Made by a program: the position numbers and the translations under genes. This document shows, in pieces, positions 27,936 through 37,096 of a DNA stretch of 64,000 nt (positions are counted from its first letter, which is position 1; every line of letters starts with the position of its first letter). This DNA comes from JAXHUM01 sp034189325. GTDB lineage: Bacteria; Desulfobacterota; DSM-4660; Desulfatiglandales; Desulfatiglandaceae. Under the pieces are notes generated by a model. The model saw only the letters and a list, made by a program, of their open reading frames with translations, did not search any database and was not told the DNA's origin. The stretch is taken from NCBI GenBank assembly GCA_034189325.1, contig JAXHUM010000116.1, forward strand, positions 1 through 64,000. Direction: 5' to 3'.

Positions 27936-29018
27936 ATGGCACAGATTGACGCCTTTTTTAAACTTATGAATGAACAGGGGGCATCCGATCTTCATTTGCT
28001 TGCCGGTCAGCAACCTGTCCTTCGCATTAAAGGCCACTTGGAGAGAGTGAAATACAAGGTCCTCGACAATGATTCCCTTAAGGCGATGCTGTATGAAATC
28101 GCGCCTGAGGAAAAAGTAAAGGTCTTTGAGGAGACAGGGGATGTTGATTTCGCCTATGAGATTCCTGAACTCGCAAGGTACCGAGCCAATTTCTTTGAGC
28201 AACAGAAAGGAATCGGCGCGGTCTTCAGAGAGATCCCGTCCACGATAAAGACGGTTGCGGAACTGGGGCTTCCAAAAGTTCTGAACAGACTGGCGTCACT
28301 TCCAAGGGGTCTGGTTTTGGTGACGGGCCCTACGGGGAGCGGTAAATCCACCACCCTTGCCGCCGTCATTAATGAGGCCAACCGGACCAGGAGAGAACAT
28401 ATCCTCACTATAGAAGACCCGATCGAATTTGTTCACAAAAGTGAAAAGGCCGTTGTTAATCATAGAGAGGTGGGGGTCCATACCCGGTCCTTTTCCGCCG
28501 CGCTTAGGGGTGCCCTCCGTGAAGATCCGGATATTATCCTGGTTGGGGAAATGCGTGACCTGGAAACGATTTCACTCGCTATTGAGGCTGCGTCTACCGG
28601 TCACCTTGTGTTTGCAACACTTCATACATCCAGTGCGGCTAAGACGGTAGACAGGATTATCGAAGTCTTCCCCGAAAACCAGCAGCAGCAAGTGAGAAAT
28701 ACCCTTGCCGACAGTATTCGGGCTGTCGTGGCGCAGACCCTTTTCAGACGGAAGGACGGCCAAGGCCGGGTTGCTGCCGTTGAAATCATGATAGCAACGC
28801 CGGCAGTGAGGAATCTGATCCGGGAGGGAAAGACATTTCAGATCCCATCGATGCTCCAGACAGGAAAAAAATTTGGCATGCAACCCCTGGATGATTCGAT
28901 TATGGAGTTTCTGGAAAGGGGGATTATCACTGCCGATGACGCCTATGGTAAGGCGGAGGAGAAGAGTAAGTTCCTGCCCTACCTGAAAAATCCTCCCGCC
29001 GATTTCACGGAAGTCTAA
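27936..29018 (+). CDS. pilT: Twitching motility ATPase PilT
   Basis: 360 residues, standard PilT length. It powers retraction of type IV pili from the cytoplasmic side of the base. Seen are ASDLHLLAGQQPVLRI near the start, Walker A GPTGSGKST (131-139), the Asp box ILTIEDPIEFVH, Walker B-type DIILVGEMRD and the His box TGHLVFATLHT, with a C-terminal GMQPLDDSIMEFLERG. Directly followed (43 bases) by a second PilT-type ATPase and then the zinc-ribbon/receiver protein, probably one operon. Confidence 0.96.
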   Translation: MAQIDAFFKLMNEQGASDLHLLAGQQPVLRIKGHLERVKYKVLDNDSLKAMLYEIAPEEKVKVFEETGDVDFAYEIPELARYRANFFEQQKGIGAVFREIPSTIKTVAELGLPKVLNRLASLPRGLVLVTGPTGSGKSTTLAAVINEANRTRREHILTIEDPIEFVHKSEKAVVNHREVGVHTRSFSAALRGALREDPDIILVGEMRDLETISLAIEAASTGHLVFATLHTSSAAKTVDRIIEVFPENQQQQVRNTLADSIRAVVAQTLFRRKDGQGRVAAVEIMIATPAVRNLIREGKTFQIPSMLQTGKKFGMQPLDDSIMEFLERGIITADDAYGKAEEKSKFLPYLKNPPADFTEV

Positions 29019-29061
29019 GAGCAAGCTCTGTTCCGCTAACATTTGAAGTGGAGATCCCCCT

Positions 29062-30234
29062 ATGCGAAAGCAACATATCGACTATGTCCTGACCACCATG
29101 TTGGAGTCTTATGAAAACGTATCGGACCTCAACATTACGGTAGATAAACCACCTCAAGTCGAATCGGCCGGGGAGCTGATTCCAGTGGCACTTGATCCCC
29201 CCGTAGATCGTCTCACACCTTTTCAGACTGAGACCTTGGCACTCAACTTGATCGGAGGGGATCGTCGTCTTACAAGGACCCTCCTCAAGGAAGGGTCTTG
29301 CGACTCCTCCTATCAACTCGCAGGGAGGGCCCGTTTCAGGGTCAATATCTTTTCACAAAAGGGATGTTATTCTGTGGTAATGCGGCAGTTGGCCACGAGA
29401 GTTCCTACGATCGAAGACCTGGATCTCCCGGAGGCCTTCTACAAGATGTCGGAGGAGCGAAACGGGATTATCCTGATCACAGGTGCGACAGGTACCGGTA
29501 AGACAACTTCACTGGCCGCCGTATTGAACGAGATCAACGACAGAAAAGCGGTTCATATCGTGACCCTGGAAGATCCCGTGGAATACGTTCACTCTCAGAA
29601 GAAGGCCACGATCAACCAGCGAGAGCTGGGCGAAGACTTTGATGCTTTTGCCTCCGGTCTGAGGGCAGCTCTTCGGCAGGCACCCAAAGTGATAATGGTG
29701 GGGGAGATGAGAGACCGTGAAACAGTGGAGATCGCCCTTTCTGCGGCGGAAACCGGTCATCTGGTCTTTAGTTCGGTCCACACTGTTGACGCCGGCCAGA
29801 CCATCAACCGGATCGTAGGTATGTTCGAAGAGAGGGAGGAAAGGCAGATCAGGATCAGACTGGCCGATACATTACGCTGGGTCGCCTGCCAACGCCTGCT
29901 TCCCAAGGTGGGAGGAGATCGTGTGGCCGCCTTCGAAATCATGGGGGTCAATCTCAGGGCCAAGGACACCATAATCCATGGAGAATCGGAGGGTAAGACC
30001 TTTTACGAGATTATCGACACAAGCAGGCCTTTCGGCATGATGACCTTTGACCAGTCCATATCTGATCTCTACAGAGAGGGCCACATTACAGAGGAGATTG
30101 CGATGAGCTTCGCCTCCAGGAAGTCGATCACCGGGAGGGCCATAGACAGTATAAAGTCCGCGCGGGGTGAAAAGACGACTTCCATCGAAGACCTCTCCAT
30201 TGACGAAGCCTATGGGAGAGAGGATGAGATGTAA
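29062..30234 (+). CDS. Second PilT/PilU-type pilus retraction ATPase
   Basis: 390 residues, a diverged PilT paralogue. Walker A GATGTGKTT (141-149), Asp box IVTLEDPVEYVH, VIMVGEMRDRE and His box TGHLVFSSVHT are complete. The N-terminal domain (SDLNITVDKPPQVESAGEL) and an acidic C-terminal tail differ from the first copy. Such tandem pairs resemble PilT-PilU, where the second enzyme assists retraction. The arrangement supports a surface-motility role; pilus structural genes are not in the window. Confidence 0.92.
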   Translation: MRKQHIDYVLTTMLESYENVSDLNITVDKPPQVESAGELIPVALDPPVDRLTPFQTETLALNLIGGDRRLTRTLLKEGSCDSSYQLAGRARFRVNIFSQKGCYSVVMRQLATRVPTIEDLDLPEAFYKMSEERNGIILITGATGTGKTTSLAAVLNEINDRKAVHIVTLEDPVEYVHSQKKATINQRELGEDFDAFASGLRAALRQAPKVIMVGEMRDRETVEIALSAAETGHLVFSSVHTVDAGQTINRIVGMFEEREERQIRIRLADTLRWVACQRLLPKVGGDRVAAFEIMGVNLRAKDTIIHGESEGKTFYEIIDTSRPFGMMTFDQSISDLYREGHITEEIAMSFASRKSITGRAIDSIKSARGEKTTSIEDLSIDEAYGREDEM

Positions 30235-30321
30235 TGGTTCTCTGAAAGATTTCGGGCCGCTGTTGGTGAACATGGAATAAGATAGACGGATTGACATTCA
30301 TTTTTATCTGATAGGTTTAGG

Positions 30322-30990
30322 ATGAAAATCACCTGTGATAGTTGTAAGACAATATTAAATGTACCGGACGAGAAAGTGCCGGAAAATCAACCGTTGGTCT
30401 TTGCTTGTCCCAAATGCAAAGACAGAGTGACTCTGTACCCCAAGGATCCTCTTGCCGAGAAGTCTTCTCCTGCTCAGGACGAAAATCGGCAGAAGAGTCT
30501 CCATGGCGTCGATACCGATGACCTGGATGAGGATGATGCCATTGATTTTTTCGAAGAAGGGGTGAAACTTGCCCTGGTATTGAATACCGATCTTGAGCAA
30601 ACCAAGGTGCTGAGACAGGCTGTAGAAGATCTGGAGTATACCTATGTGCCGGCACAGGATACCCGAGAGGCCATCGGAATGATGCGTCTTCACCACTTCG
30701 ACCTGGTGATCCTGTCCGAAGGATATGACGGCATAAAGACCAGTCAGAGTCCTATTCTTCAGTACCTAAACAATATTTCCATTCCAGAGCGAAGGCGGAT
30801 TTTTCTTGCACTGATCGGGGATTCTTTCAAAACGATGGATCACCTGAAAGCATTTTCAGTGAGTGCCAATTTTGTGATGAACTGGAAGGATGCGGACACG
30901 ATAACGTCTATTTTGAAGCGAGCCGTTCTGGAAAATGACCGGTTTTACAAGGTCTTCCTGGATACACTGGAGGAGGTAAGAGGGGGATAG
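30322..30990 (+). CDS. Zinc-ribbon and receiver-like domain protein
   Basis: 222 residues. The first 40 form an MJ0042-type zinc ribbon with C5, C8, C29 and C32. After a charged linker (about 45-80) comes a receiver-like alpha/beta domain (about 85-215: VLNTDLEQTKVLRQAVEDLEY, FDLVILSEGYDG, IFLALIGDS). The usual phospho-acceptor region reads LVILSE, so the canonical aspartate is absent and the domain may be unable to accept phosphate. It follows two PilT-type genes by 87 bases. Function unknown, perhaps linked to pilus control. Confidence 0.8.
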   Translation: MKITCDSCKTILNVPDEKVPENQPLVFACPKCKDRVTLYPKDPLAEKSSPAQDENRQKSLHGVDTDDLDEDDAIDFFEEGVKLALVLNTDLEQTKVLRQAVEDLEYTYVPAQDTREAIGMMRLHHFDLVILSEGYDGIKTSQSPILQYLNNISIPERRRIFLALIGDSFKTMDHLKAFSVSANFVMNWKDADTITSILKRAVLENDRFYKVFLDTLEEVRGG

Positions 30991-31003
30991 GCCCCTCACC
31001 GAG

Positions 31004-32056
31004 TCAAAGTGCCCCTCGGGGGTCCACTGCACAGTCAAGGATTCGAGCTCCCTCAATGGACGAGAGGGTCGATCCCCACTGATCTCTTAGACGCTCTATG
31101 GAATCGGGCGGGCCAAAGGCCCACATTGCCCCACCTTTTCCCGCACCCGTAAACCTGGCCCCACACCCTTCACCCTCAGCCTGAAGAGCAAGTTCTTCTG
31201 TAAGTGGTATCAAGGACTCAGGCGTGAATTCCCTCCTCAAGGCCATTTCTTCTCTCAAAAGTCTGACGGTCTCTCCCCAGTCCCGGGCTTCTATGCTCCG
31301 ACCCAGACCTTTGACAATCTCGTTGACCTTGATCCATTCTTTTCTTGTCCTTCCGGAAAGGAAGTCTTTGATCCACTTGTGGTTGATATGGGCGGAGACA
31401 TGCTGTTTACCACTAAAGGCTACCAGGAGACGTCTTGAAAACTCCTGCTCTCCTTCTCGATCAAGAAGCCGGGTCTTTTTATAAGGGCATTTGGAATCCC
31501 CATAATTCCATTTCCACTGATGGACACCGCCATATACAGCAGCGGCCTGATCTTGCATCCCGCAATAACCGCCGGCCATTGCATCTTCGAGGTGATAGGA
31601 AAGGTGCAGGATCTCGCGGGCCTGCATCGCTTTGCCCCCGAGTCTACGAGAGAGTATGGAAAGGGCTTTGACAAGGGCGACAAGGGCGGTACTTGAGCCA
31701 CCCAGGGCGGACCTCACAGGAGATTGTGAAGTGATGCGGATGTGAAGACCATGAAACCCAAACCACGAGACAGCCCCAAAGAAAAGGCCAAAGGGGGAGT
31801 CGAAGGTCAAGCGGTCAAAGTCAAGGGCCTCTTCTCGATCAAAACCCTCTGAAGAAATGTTTACTTGTCCCTCCTGATATGGGGACAGGGTCACCGTGGT
31901 CCTAAGGTTTATGGCTGCGTTGATTGTTACCGGCCCTATCGATTGAAAGGGCAGCGCCAGCCCCCGAATATCCCATGTGCCGCCGGAATCGATTCGGCAG
32001 GGGGCTGAGGCCTCCACTCTGTTAATTGTCAGGAACTTTGAGACGGAGCGAGGCAT
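31004..32056 (-). CDS. GHMP family sugar kinase
   Basis: 350 residues. The N-terminal SAPCRIDSGGTWDI and the ATP loop SPVRSALGGSSTALVALVKAL define the GHMP kinase family; the C-terminal GARFTGAGKGGAMWAF is motif 3. The MQDQAAAVYGG block resembles sugar kinases such as D-glycero-D-manno-heptose 7-phosphate kinase or fucokinase. Substrate not resolved. I choose the ATG at 32056; a TTG at 32074 directly after the stop of the DUF1178 gene is an alternative. It is convergent with the zinc-ribbon gene. Confidence 0.87.
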   Translation of the reverse strand: MPRSVSKFLTINRVEASAPCRIDSGGTWDIRGLALPFQSIGPVTINAAINLRTTVTLSPYQEGQVNISSEGFDREEALDFDRLTFDSPFGLFFGAVSWFGFHGLHIRITSQSPVRSALGGSSTALVALVKALSILSRRLGGKAMQAREILHLSYHLEDAMAGGYCGMQDQAAAVYGGVHQWKWNYGDSKCPYKKTRLLDREGEQEFSRRLLVAFSGKQHVSAHINHKWIKDFLSGRTRKEWIKVNEIVKGLGRSIEARDWGETVRLLREEMALRREFTPESLIPLTEELALQAEGEGCGARFTGAGKGGAMWAFGPPDSIERLRDQWGSTLSSIEGARILDCAVDPRGAL

Positions 32057-32074
32057 GATCTGGGCAATACTCAA

Positions 32075-32500
32075 TCAGTTCTTGTTGTCCTTCTCATCTT
32101 TTTTGAAGACGGGAAGTTTCACATATTCCACGCCTTCCTCCTGTAAGGTTTTTTCCTCTTCGGACGTGGCTGATCCCCTGATACTTCTCTTTTCACTGAC
32201 GCCGTAATGCATTTTCAGGGCCTCTGCGGCGAATCTTGTGCCTACGTCCTCAGAATTCTCCTGTACATAATCGATAACTTCCATGGCGAGCCTTTTGTAA
32301 TCGATAGGTCCCTGTTCCGAATGGAGCTCCACTCCAGCCTTTCTGACAGCCACAGGGGACATGATTTTTCTGATATCTGTATCCTCACAATAAGGGCAAC
32401 GTACCAAATCTTCGGCATTTTGGACCTCAAAGGCCTCGGAACTCTCAAACCAGCCCTCAAAATTGTGCCCTTGAGAACATTCAAGATCAAAGACGATCAT
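32075..32500 (-). CDS. DUF1178 family protein
   Basis: 141 residues. The first part MIVFDLECSQGHNFEGWF and RCPYCEDTDIRKIMSP (cysteines 9, 35 and 38) is the DUF1178 zinc-binding-like region. The family is widespread in proteobacteria with no known function. It sits without gap behind nfo (stop at 32501) and before the GHMP kinase, all on the minus strand, so the three are likely cotranscribed. Confidence 0.9.
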   Translation of the reverse strand: MIVFDLECSQGHNFEGWFESSEAFEVQNAEDLVRCPYCEDTDIRKIMSPVAVRKAGVELHSEQGPIDYKRLAMEVIDYVQENSEDVGTRFAAEALKMHYGVSEKRSIRGSATSEEEKTLQEEGVEYVKLPVFKKDEKDNKN

Positions 32501-33382
32501 CTATTGCTTTTCCTCCACTAGACGGCGTATGAAATCGAGATTCACTTCATCCCAACTAATGCCCTCTTCATTTTCGCCTTTTGGTGTTTCAACAATAAAA
32601 GGTAGATGTTTGAAGATAGGGTCTGTCAGAAAAAAAGCAAGGCCTTCTTTCCCGATAAGCCCCTTCCCCAAATGCTCATGCCTATCGACCCTTGACCCAA
32701 GCATTTTCTTGGAATCGTTAATATGTAAGAGTCTGAGTCGCTGGAGGTCCAACGTGCTATTGAACGACCTGATCAATCTCCTGTAGGTATCGGGAGTGGA
32801 AAAATCGTATCCCGCGGCAAAGACATGACAGGTATCCAGACAGATATCTACTCGATCCCGGGCATCCGTCCTGGCCAGTATTTCGCCAAGTTGCTCAAAA
32901 CGGGAGCCCAGGTTTGTCCCCTGACCGGCGGTTGTCTCAAGTAGAATCTTTGTTTTGAAGTCGGGGGTCTGATCATGGATACGATTCAAGGCCTCCGCAA
33001 TCCGCCTTAACCCTTTTTTTTCGCCATCACCCAAATGAGAACCTGGGTGCATAACCAGATAAGGTATTCTTAAAGATTCCGTCCTTTCCAGCTCGTCAAG
33101 TAGAGCGACAAAGGAGTTTCTTCTTACCTCCTCTTTCGGTGACGCTAGATTGATCAAGTAACTGGAATGAGCGGCAATCGGTTCGACGGATGTTTCCTCT
33201 CTGGCCTTAAAAAACTTTTCGATCTCAACGGTACTCAGCGCCTTGGAAACCCAGCGAGTAGTATTTCTCGTAAATATCTGAATCACCCGGCAATCCGCTT
33301 CCCTACCTCGGAAAAAGGCCTTATCCAGGCCCCCCTGAATGGAGACATGCGCTCCTACAAGGGGCGGATCACTTCTCTGCAT
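32501..33382 (-). CDS. nfo: Endonuclease IV (AP endonuclease)
   Basis: 293 residues of the Nfo TIM-barrel family that cuts DNA 5' of abasic sites using three zinc ions. Ligand motifs seen are GAHVSIQGG (10-18), VMHPGSHLG (about 118-126), LLETTAGQGTNLG, ICLDTCHVFAAGYDF and LLHINDSKKMLGSRVDRHEHLGKG (in parts). Its start overlaps the end of the XRE-cupin gene by 14 bases, placing it in the same run of minus-strand genes. Confidence 0.96.
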   Translation of the reverse strand: MQRSDPPLVGAHVSIQGGLDKAFFRGREADCRVIQIFTRNTTRWVSKALSTVEIEKFFKAREETSVEPIAAHSSYLINLASPKEEVRRNSFVALLDELERTESLRIPYLVMHPGSHLGDGEKKGLRRIAEALNRIHDQTPDFKTKILLETTAGQGTNLGSRFEQLGEILARTDARDRVDICLDTCHVFAAGYDFSTPDTYRRLIRSFNSTLDLQRLRLLHINDSKKMLGSRVDRHEHLGKGLIGKEGLAFFLTDPIFKHLPFIVETPKGENEEGISWDEVNLDFIRRLVEEKQ

Positions 33383-34076
33383 AGAGTACTGCCAGGATCT
33401 TTGTTGTTTTTTGGCCGTGGCATTTTACCAGGTGAGGGACGGTAGAATCGTAGTAAATGGAATCTCCAGGTTCAAGGATATGGATCTCACTGTCGAGGCG
33501 GACTTCCATCGTCCCTTCCAATACATAGATGAATTCCTGTCCATCATGGGTGGAACTCCCCTCCTCAGCTCCAGTGGGCTCAAGAGTTACAAGAAAGGGT
33601 TCCATGTGTCTCTCCTTTTTGTGAGGGGCAAGAGACTCGTATTGGTATCCGTATCGCTCCCCTTTTTTCGAATCATAACGGGAGATAATTTTTCTGTCTT
33701 GCCTGCGGACGATGGTATATGGCCTGTTTTCCTTACCGGAAATAAAAAAGCCCATTTTCATTTCAAGGGCTTTGGCCAGTTTTATTACCGTCCCCAATGG
33801 TGGGGCTACAGCACCCTCCTCAATCTGCTCCAACAGAGAAATATCCAGGTCTGTCCTTTGTGAAATATCCAAGAGGCTTAGGCCCCTGGTCTCCCTCACC
33901 GCCTTCACCCGTGACCCAACCTGAACCTGCAAGTCCTCTTCCGCGGGGGGAGTAGAGATGTTTTCCAGAAATTCTTTTTCCTGATCCCCCTTGTCGTACT
34001 GCCGACTAATGTCACTCAAGAAATCGCTGTAGGGATCAGCTGTACCGCTCTTTTTATTTTTATCATCCATGGTCAC
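33369..34076 (-). CDS. XRE-family regulator with C-terminal cupin
   Basis: 235 residues. A helix-turn-helix of the XRE type spans about 55-110 (VGSRVKAVRETRGLSLLDIS, LLEQIEEG) and a cupin domain spans about 155-233 (HDGQEFIYVLEGTMEVRLDS, LEPGDSIYYDSTVPH), a layout used by regulators that sense a small metabolite. A charged 50-residue N-terminal extension precedes the HTH. It lies just downstream of the oxoacid oxidoreductase genes and overlaps nfo, so it may regulate the former. That is inference from position. Confidence 0.9.
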   Translation of the reverse strand: MTMDDKNKKSGTADPYSDFLSDISRQYDKGDQEKEFLENISTPPAEEDLQVQVGSRVKAVRETRGLSLLDISQRTDLDISLLEQIEEGAVAPPLGTVIKLAKALEMKMGFFISGKENRPYTIVRRQDRKIISRYDSKKGERYGYQYESLAPHKKERHMEPFLVTLEPTGAEEGSSTHDGQEFIYVLEGTMEVRLDSEIHILEPGDSIYYDSTVPHLVKCHGQKTTKILAVLYAEK

Positions 34077-34189
34077 ACCTCACCCTCAACAGTGTCCGCG
34101 GCCTCCTTCCCATGCCCACCAGGTTCGAAGAGTGGAGTGCCTTGATTCGGCAAACGAATTAATGGAGTCCCCGTGTGTTGCGATTTACG

Positions 34190-34738
34190 TTAAGATCCAT
34201 GCTTCACAAATTCCGCGCCTCGTTCCATACCCCGTATATTTTTTTCTATCATTTTATGGTATCTCGGGTCAAGCGCCGGGACAAGGGCCCTTTTAAGGGC
34301 CTTCATCCCAACAACGCCGCTTTTTTGGACGGTCGCGCCCAAGACCACCATATTGGCCAGCCTCTCATCCCCCACCTCCAGGGCCAGTTCCCTGCTCGGT
34401 ATGTGGAGACATTCAATGCCCTTAAAACGCACTTCTTCTTCGGGAATGAGGGACGCGTTCACGACAAGCAAACCACCCTTCTTTATTCTTGGAGCGAATT
34501 TCTCCATGGAGGGGAGATTCATTGCAATGACGGAGACAGGGCTCTGGATGATTGGAGATCCGATTTCCCGGTCAGATATAACTACGGTACAATTGGCGGT
34601 TCCACCCCTCATCTCAACACCATAGACAGGCATGAAGGTAACATGTTTCTTCTCTTCCATGGCAGCATAGACCAGGATATTACCCATCAGCAAAACGCCC
34701 TGTCCTCCAAAGCCCGCTATAAGACTATCAAAATACAT
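34190..34738 (-). CDS. 2-oxoacid:ferredoxin oxidoreductase, gamma subunit
   Basis: 182 residues: SLIAGFGGQGVLLMGNILVYAAM (3-25), VEMRGGTANCTVVISD (40-55) and MVVLGATVQKSGVV are the POR gamma-domain landmarks. The gamma subunit helps bind CoA/close the active site in the oxidative decarboxylation of 2-oxo acids to acyl-CoA with reduction of ferredoxin. Its ATG shares a base with the stop of the beta gene (TAATG), so the two are coupled. It is the last gene of the delta-alpha-beta-gamma set. Confidence 0.93.
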   Translation of the reverse strand: MYFDSLIAGFGGQGVLLMGNILVYAAMEEKKHVTFMPVYGVEMRGGTANCTVVISDREIGSPIIQSPVSVIAMNLPSMEKFAPRIKKGGLLVVNASLIPEEEVRFKGIECLHIPSRELALEVGDERLANMVVLGATVQKSGVVGMKALKRALVPALDPRYHKMIEKNIRGMERGAEFVKHGS

Positions 34739-35478
34739 TAGTTAGCCTCCCCTTTAAAAATGCCGAGAGGAAAGTAGGGAATCATCTCATTGTTGACCCT
34801 TTCATTCGCCTGTTTCGGTGTCATCTTCCAATTAGTGGGACAGGCTGAAAGGAATTCCACAAACCCGAATCCTTGGTCATTGATCTGAGCTTCAAATGCC
34901 CTCTGAAGCATCTTCTTGGCCCTCATCAGATTCTTTATGTTGTTTACTGCGGCTCTTGCCACAAAGGTTGTCCCCTCCAGGCCGGCAAGGAGTTCGGCCA
35001 TCTTCATGGGGAAGCCATTGGTCTTGGGATCACGCCCGAAAGGGGTCGTGGTTGTCTCTTGGCCAGGCATAGTCGTTGGAGCCATCTGGCCTCCGGTCAT
35101 GCCGAAAACCATATTGTTTACGAATATCACGGTGATAGGTTCTCCCCTGTTTGCCGCATGAATGATCTCGGCCGTACCGATGGCGGCAAGATCGCCGTCG
35201 CCCTGGTAGGTAAATACGAAGTTCTCAGGGCGGGCGCGTTTGACGCCAGTAGCCACGGCGGCCCCCCTGCCATGAGGGGCTTCAAACACGTCTGCGTCAA
35301 AATAATCGTAAAGGAACACAGAGCAGCCCACCGAAGCCACTCCTATGGCCTCTTCTCTGACACCATATTTATCTATGCATTCCCCAACAAGCCTGTGGAC
35401 GATCCCGTGGTGACATCCGGGACAAAAATGAAAGGGAACATCCACCAGGGATTGAGGTCTATCAAACACCTGTTTCAT
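34738..35478 (-). CDS. 2-oxoacid:ferredoxin oxidoreductase, beta (TPP) subunit
   Basis: 246 residues, the thiamine-diphosphate subunit. The motif GDGDLAAIG (about 93-101) with NN 25 or so residues on (IFVNNMVFGMTGGQ) binds ThDP and Mg. FHFCPGCHHG near the start is the conserved cysteine motif of these subunits. MAPTTMPGQETTTTPFGRD is typical of the VOR/KOR branch rather than of pyruvate enzymes. It abuts the alpha gene with no gap. Confidence 0.94.
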   Translation of the reverse strand: MKQVFDRPQSLVDVPFHFCPGCHHGIVHRLVGECIDKYGVREEAIGVASVGCSVFLYDYFDADVFEAPHGRGAAVATGVKRARPENFVFTYQGDGDLAAIGTAEIIHAANRGEPITVIFVNNMVFGMTGGQMAPTTMPGQETTTTPFGRDPKTNGFPMKMAELLAGLEGTTFVARAAVNNIKNLMRAKKMLQRAFEAQINDQGFGFVEFLSACPTNWKMTPKQANERVNNEMIPYFPLGIFKGEAN

Positions 35479-36540
35479 TTATCCTATCCTCTTCATATAG
35501 ACACTTTTCACTTCTTGAAATAGTTCGTCAGGTGATGGAATGGACCCTGGAGGTCTTCCGTAGAAATCAACCTGGTTCTTTTTATGTCCTACGGCCAGTT
35601 TCACATCCTCTATCATTTGACCGGTATTCAGTTCCAGCGCCATAAAATTATGGACAGATTGAGATATTTTATCAAGGGCCTCGTAAGGAAAGGGGTAAAT
35701 CGTAATCGGCCTGAACAACCCCACTTTCATACCCTTTTCCCGGGCCATCTCCACAGCGCTTTTCAAGATCCTGGCAACAGATCCAAAGGCAACGGTTACG
35801 AGCCTGGCATCCTCCATGAACTGGGTCTCGAACATGATCTCCCTTTTCATACGCTGATATTTTTTGTAGAGCATCCAGTTGTGATCAGTGAGTTCACCGT
35901 CTGCGAGGTAAAGAGACTTCAGACGCCTTTTTTCCCTGCCCTTTGCCCCGGTCATGATCCAGTCTTTCTTAAATTCCTTTTTTCGGTACTTGTATTTCTT
36001 GAGAGGCTCCTTCATCTGCCCCAGAAGGGCATCTCCCAGTATAACAACGGGGTTCCTATATTTGTCAGCCAGATCAAAGGCCTTCATGGAGAGCCCATAT
36101 GCCTCCTGGACCGAATGGGGGGCCAGGACAATGGTCCGATAATCACCATGGCCGCCGCCCCTGGTTGCCTGAAAATAGTCGCCCTGGGAGGGAGAAATAC
36201 CTCCCAAACCGGGACCGCTTCTACACATGTTGACAATAACACCGGGAATCTGGCTGCCGCACAGATAGGAGATCCCCTCCTGTTTAAGTGAAATCCCAGG
36301 GCTCGAAGAAGATGTCATGGCCCTGGCGCCTGTTGCGGCTGCCCCCAAGAGCATGTTGATCGATGCAATTTCACTTTCCGCCTGAATAAATGTCCCTCCT
36401 ACCTCAGGCAAATGTCTGGACATGTACTCAGGGATATCGTTCTGGGGAGTAATGGGGTAACCGAAGTAGAACCGGCATCCCGCCTCAATGGCCCCCATTG
36501 CTAATGCCTCATTTCCTTTTACAAGAACAGTTTCTACCAA
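35479..36540 (-). CDS. 2-oxoacid:ferredoxin oxidoreductase, alpha subunit (VorB-like)
   Basis: 353 residues with KGNEALAMGAIEAGCRFYFGYPITPQ at the N-terminus and TSSSSPGISLKQEGISYLCG, both landmarks of the alpha subunit. The sequence looks most like 3-methyl-2-oxobutanoate (VorB) proteins from memory, so the substrate is probably a branched-chain 2-oxo acid, but 2-oxoglutarate is possible. With the class IV aminotransferase upstream it suggests an oxidation route for branched-chain amino acids. Confidence 0.92.
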   Translation of the reverse strand: MVETVLVKGNEALAMGAIEAGCRFYFGYPITPQNDIPEYMSRHLPEVGGTFIQAESEIASINMLLGAAATGARAMTSSSSPGISLKQEGISYLCGSQIPGVIVNMCRSGPGLGGISPSQGDYFQATRGGGHGDYRTIVLAPHSVQEAYGLSMKAFDLADKYRNPVVILGDALLGQMKEPLKKYKYRKKEFKKDWIMTGAKGREKRRLKSLYLADGELTDHNWMLYKKYQRMKREIMFETQFMEDARLVTVAFGSVARILKSAVEMAREKGMKVGLFRPITIYPFPYEALDKISQSVHNFMALELNTGQMIEDVKLAVGHKKNQVDFYGRPPGSIPSPDELFQEVKSVYMKRIG

Positions 36541-36555
36541 TTGTCTTCTCCAAAA

Positions 36556-36759
36556 CTATTTAAATACGGTAATGACCACATCAGGACACATCTCAGCGCA
36601 TATAGCACAGCCGGTACATTCTTCCATGCTGTCAATCTGGGCGACCGGATATCCTGCTCGGTTCGTTACGGAACCGACGCTAAGAAGCTCTTTGGGGCAT
36701 GCCAACACACACAACCCGCAACCCTTGCAGCGTTCAAATCTGAATTCTATCATCCCCAT
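36556..36759 (-). CDS. 2-oxoacid:ferredoxin oxidoreductase, delta (2[4Fe-4S]) subunit
   Basis: 67 residues with two full CxxCxxCxxxCP motifs (CKGCGLCVLACPKE and CTGCAICAEMCPD), which pass electrons from the ThDP site to ferredoxin. I start at the ATG at 36759 because an AGG-rich site lies ten bases upstream; the frame is open to 36810. It is the first gene of the four-gene operon. The 286 bases upstream hold no gene. Confidence 0.93.
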   Translation of the reverse strand: MGMIEFRFERCKGCGLCVLACPKELLSVGSVTNRAGYPVAQIDSMEECTGCAICAEMCPDVVITVFK

Positions 36760-37096
36760 AGTCTTTAAACCTAATCCTTTTAGCTTTGACGGTCTCGTAA
36801 AAAAGTCCAATATCTGCGTAACGCTGTATCCTTCGTCATTGAGGCGTAGGATAACTACTTCTCATTCCTCAGGATTTGCAGACCTTGATCTTGTAAGTTC
36901 TACAAAACCGCCGAAATACAGACTTTTTTCGGAACCAACGGTCTTTAATACAAACGAAACGGCCAGCCTCATCCTCAAGCGCCCGTAGACTACTGATAAG
37001 TGTTCATTCCATGCATTCCTGATGACCCGGACCAGGAAAATTGTTCTCGATACCTTAAAGGGTCAGGCAAGAGCCAGAATAGGAGACCATTTTTTT

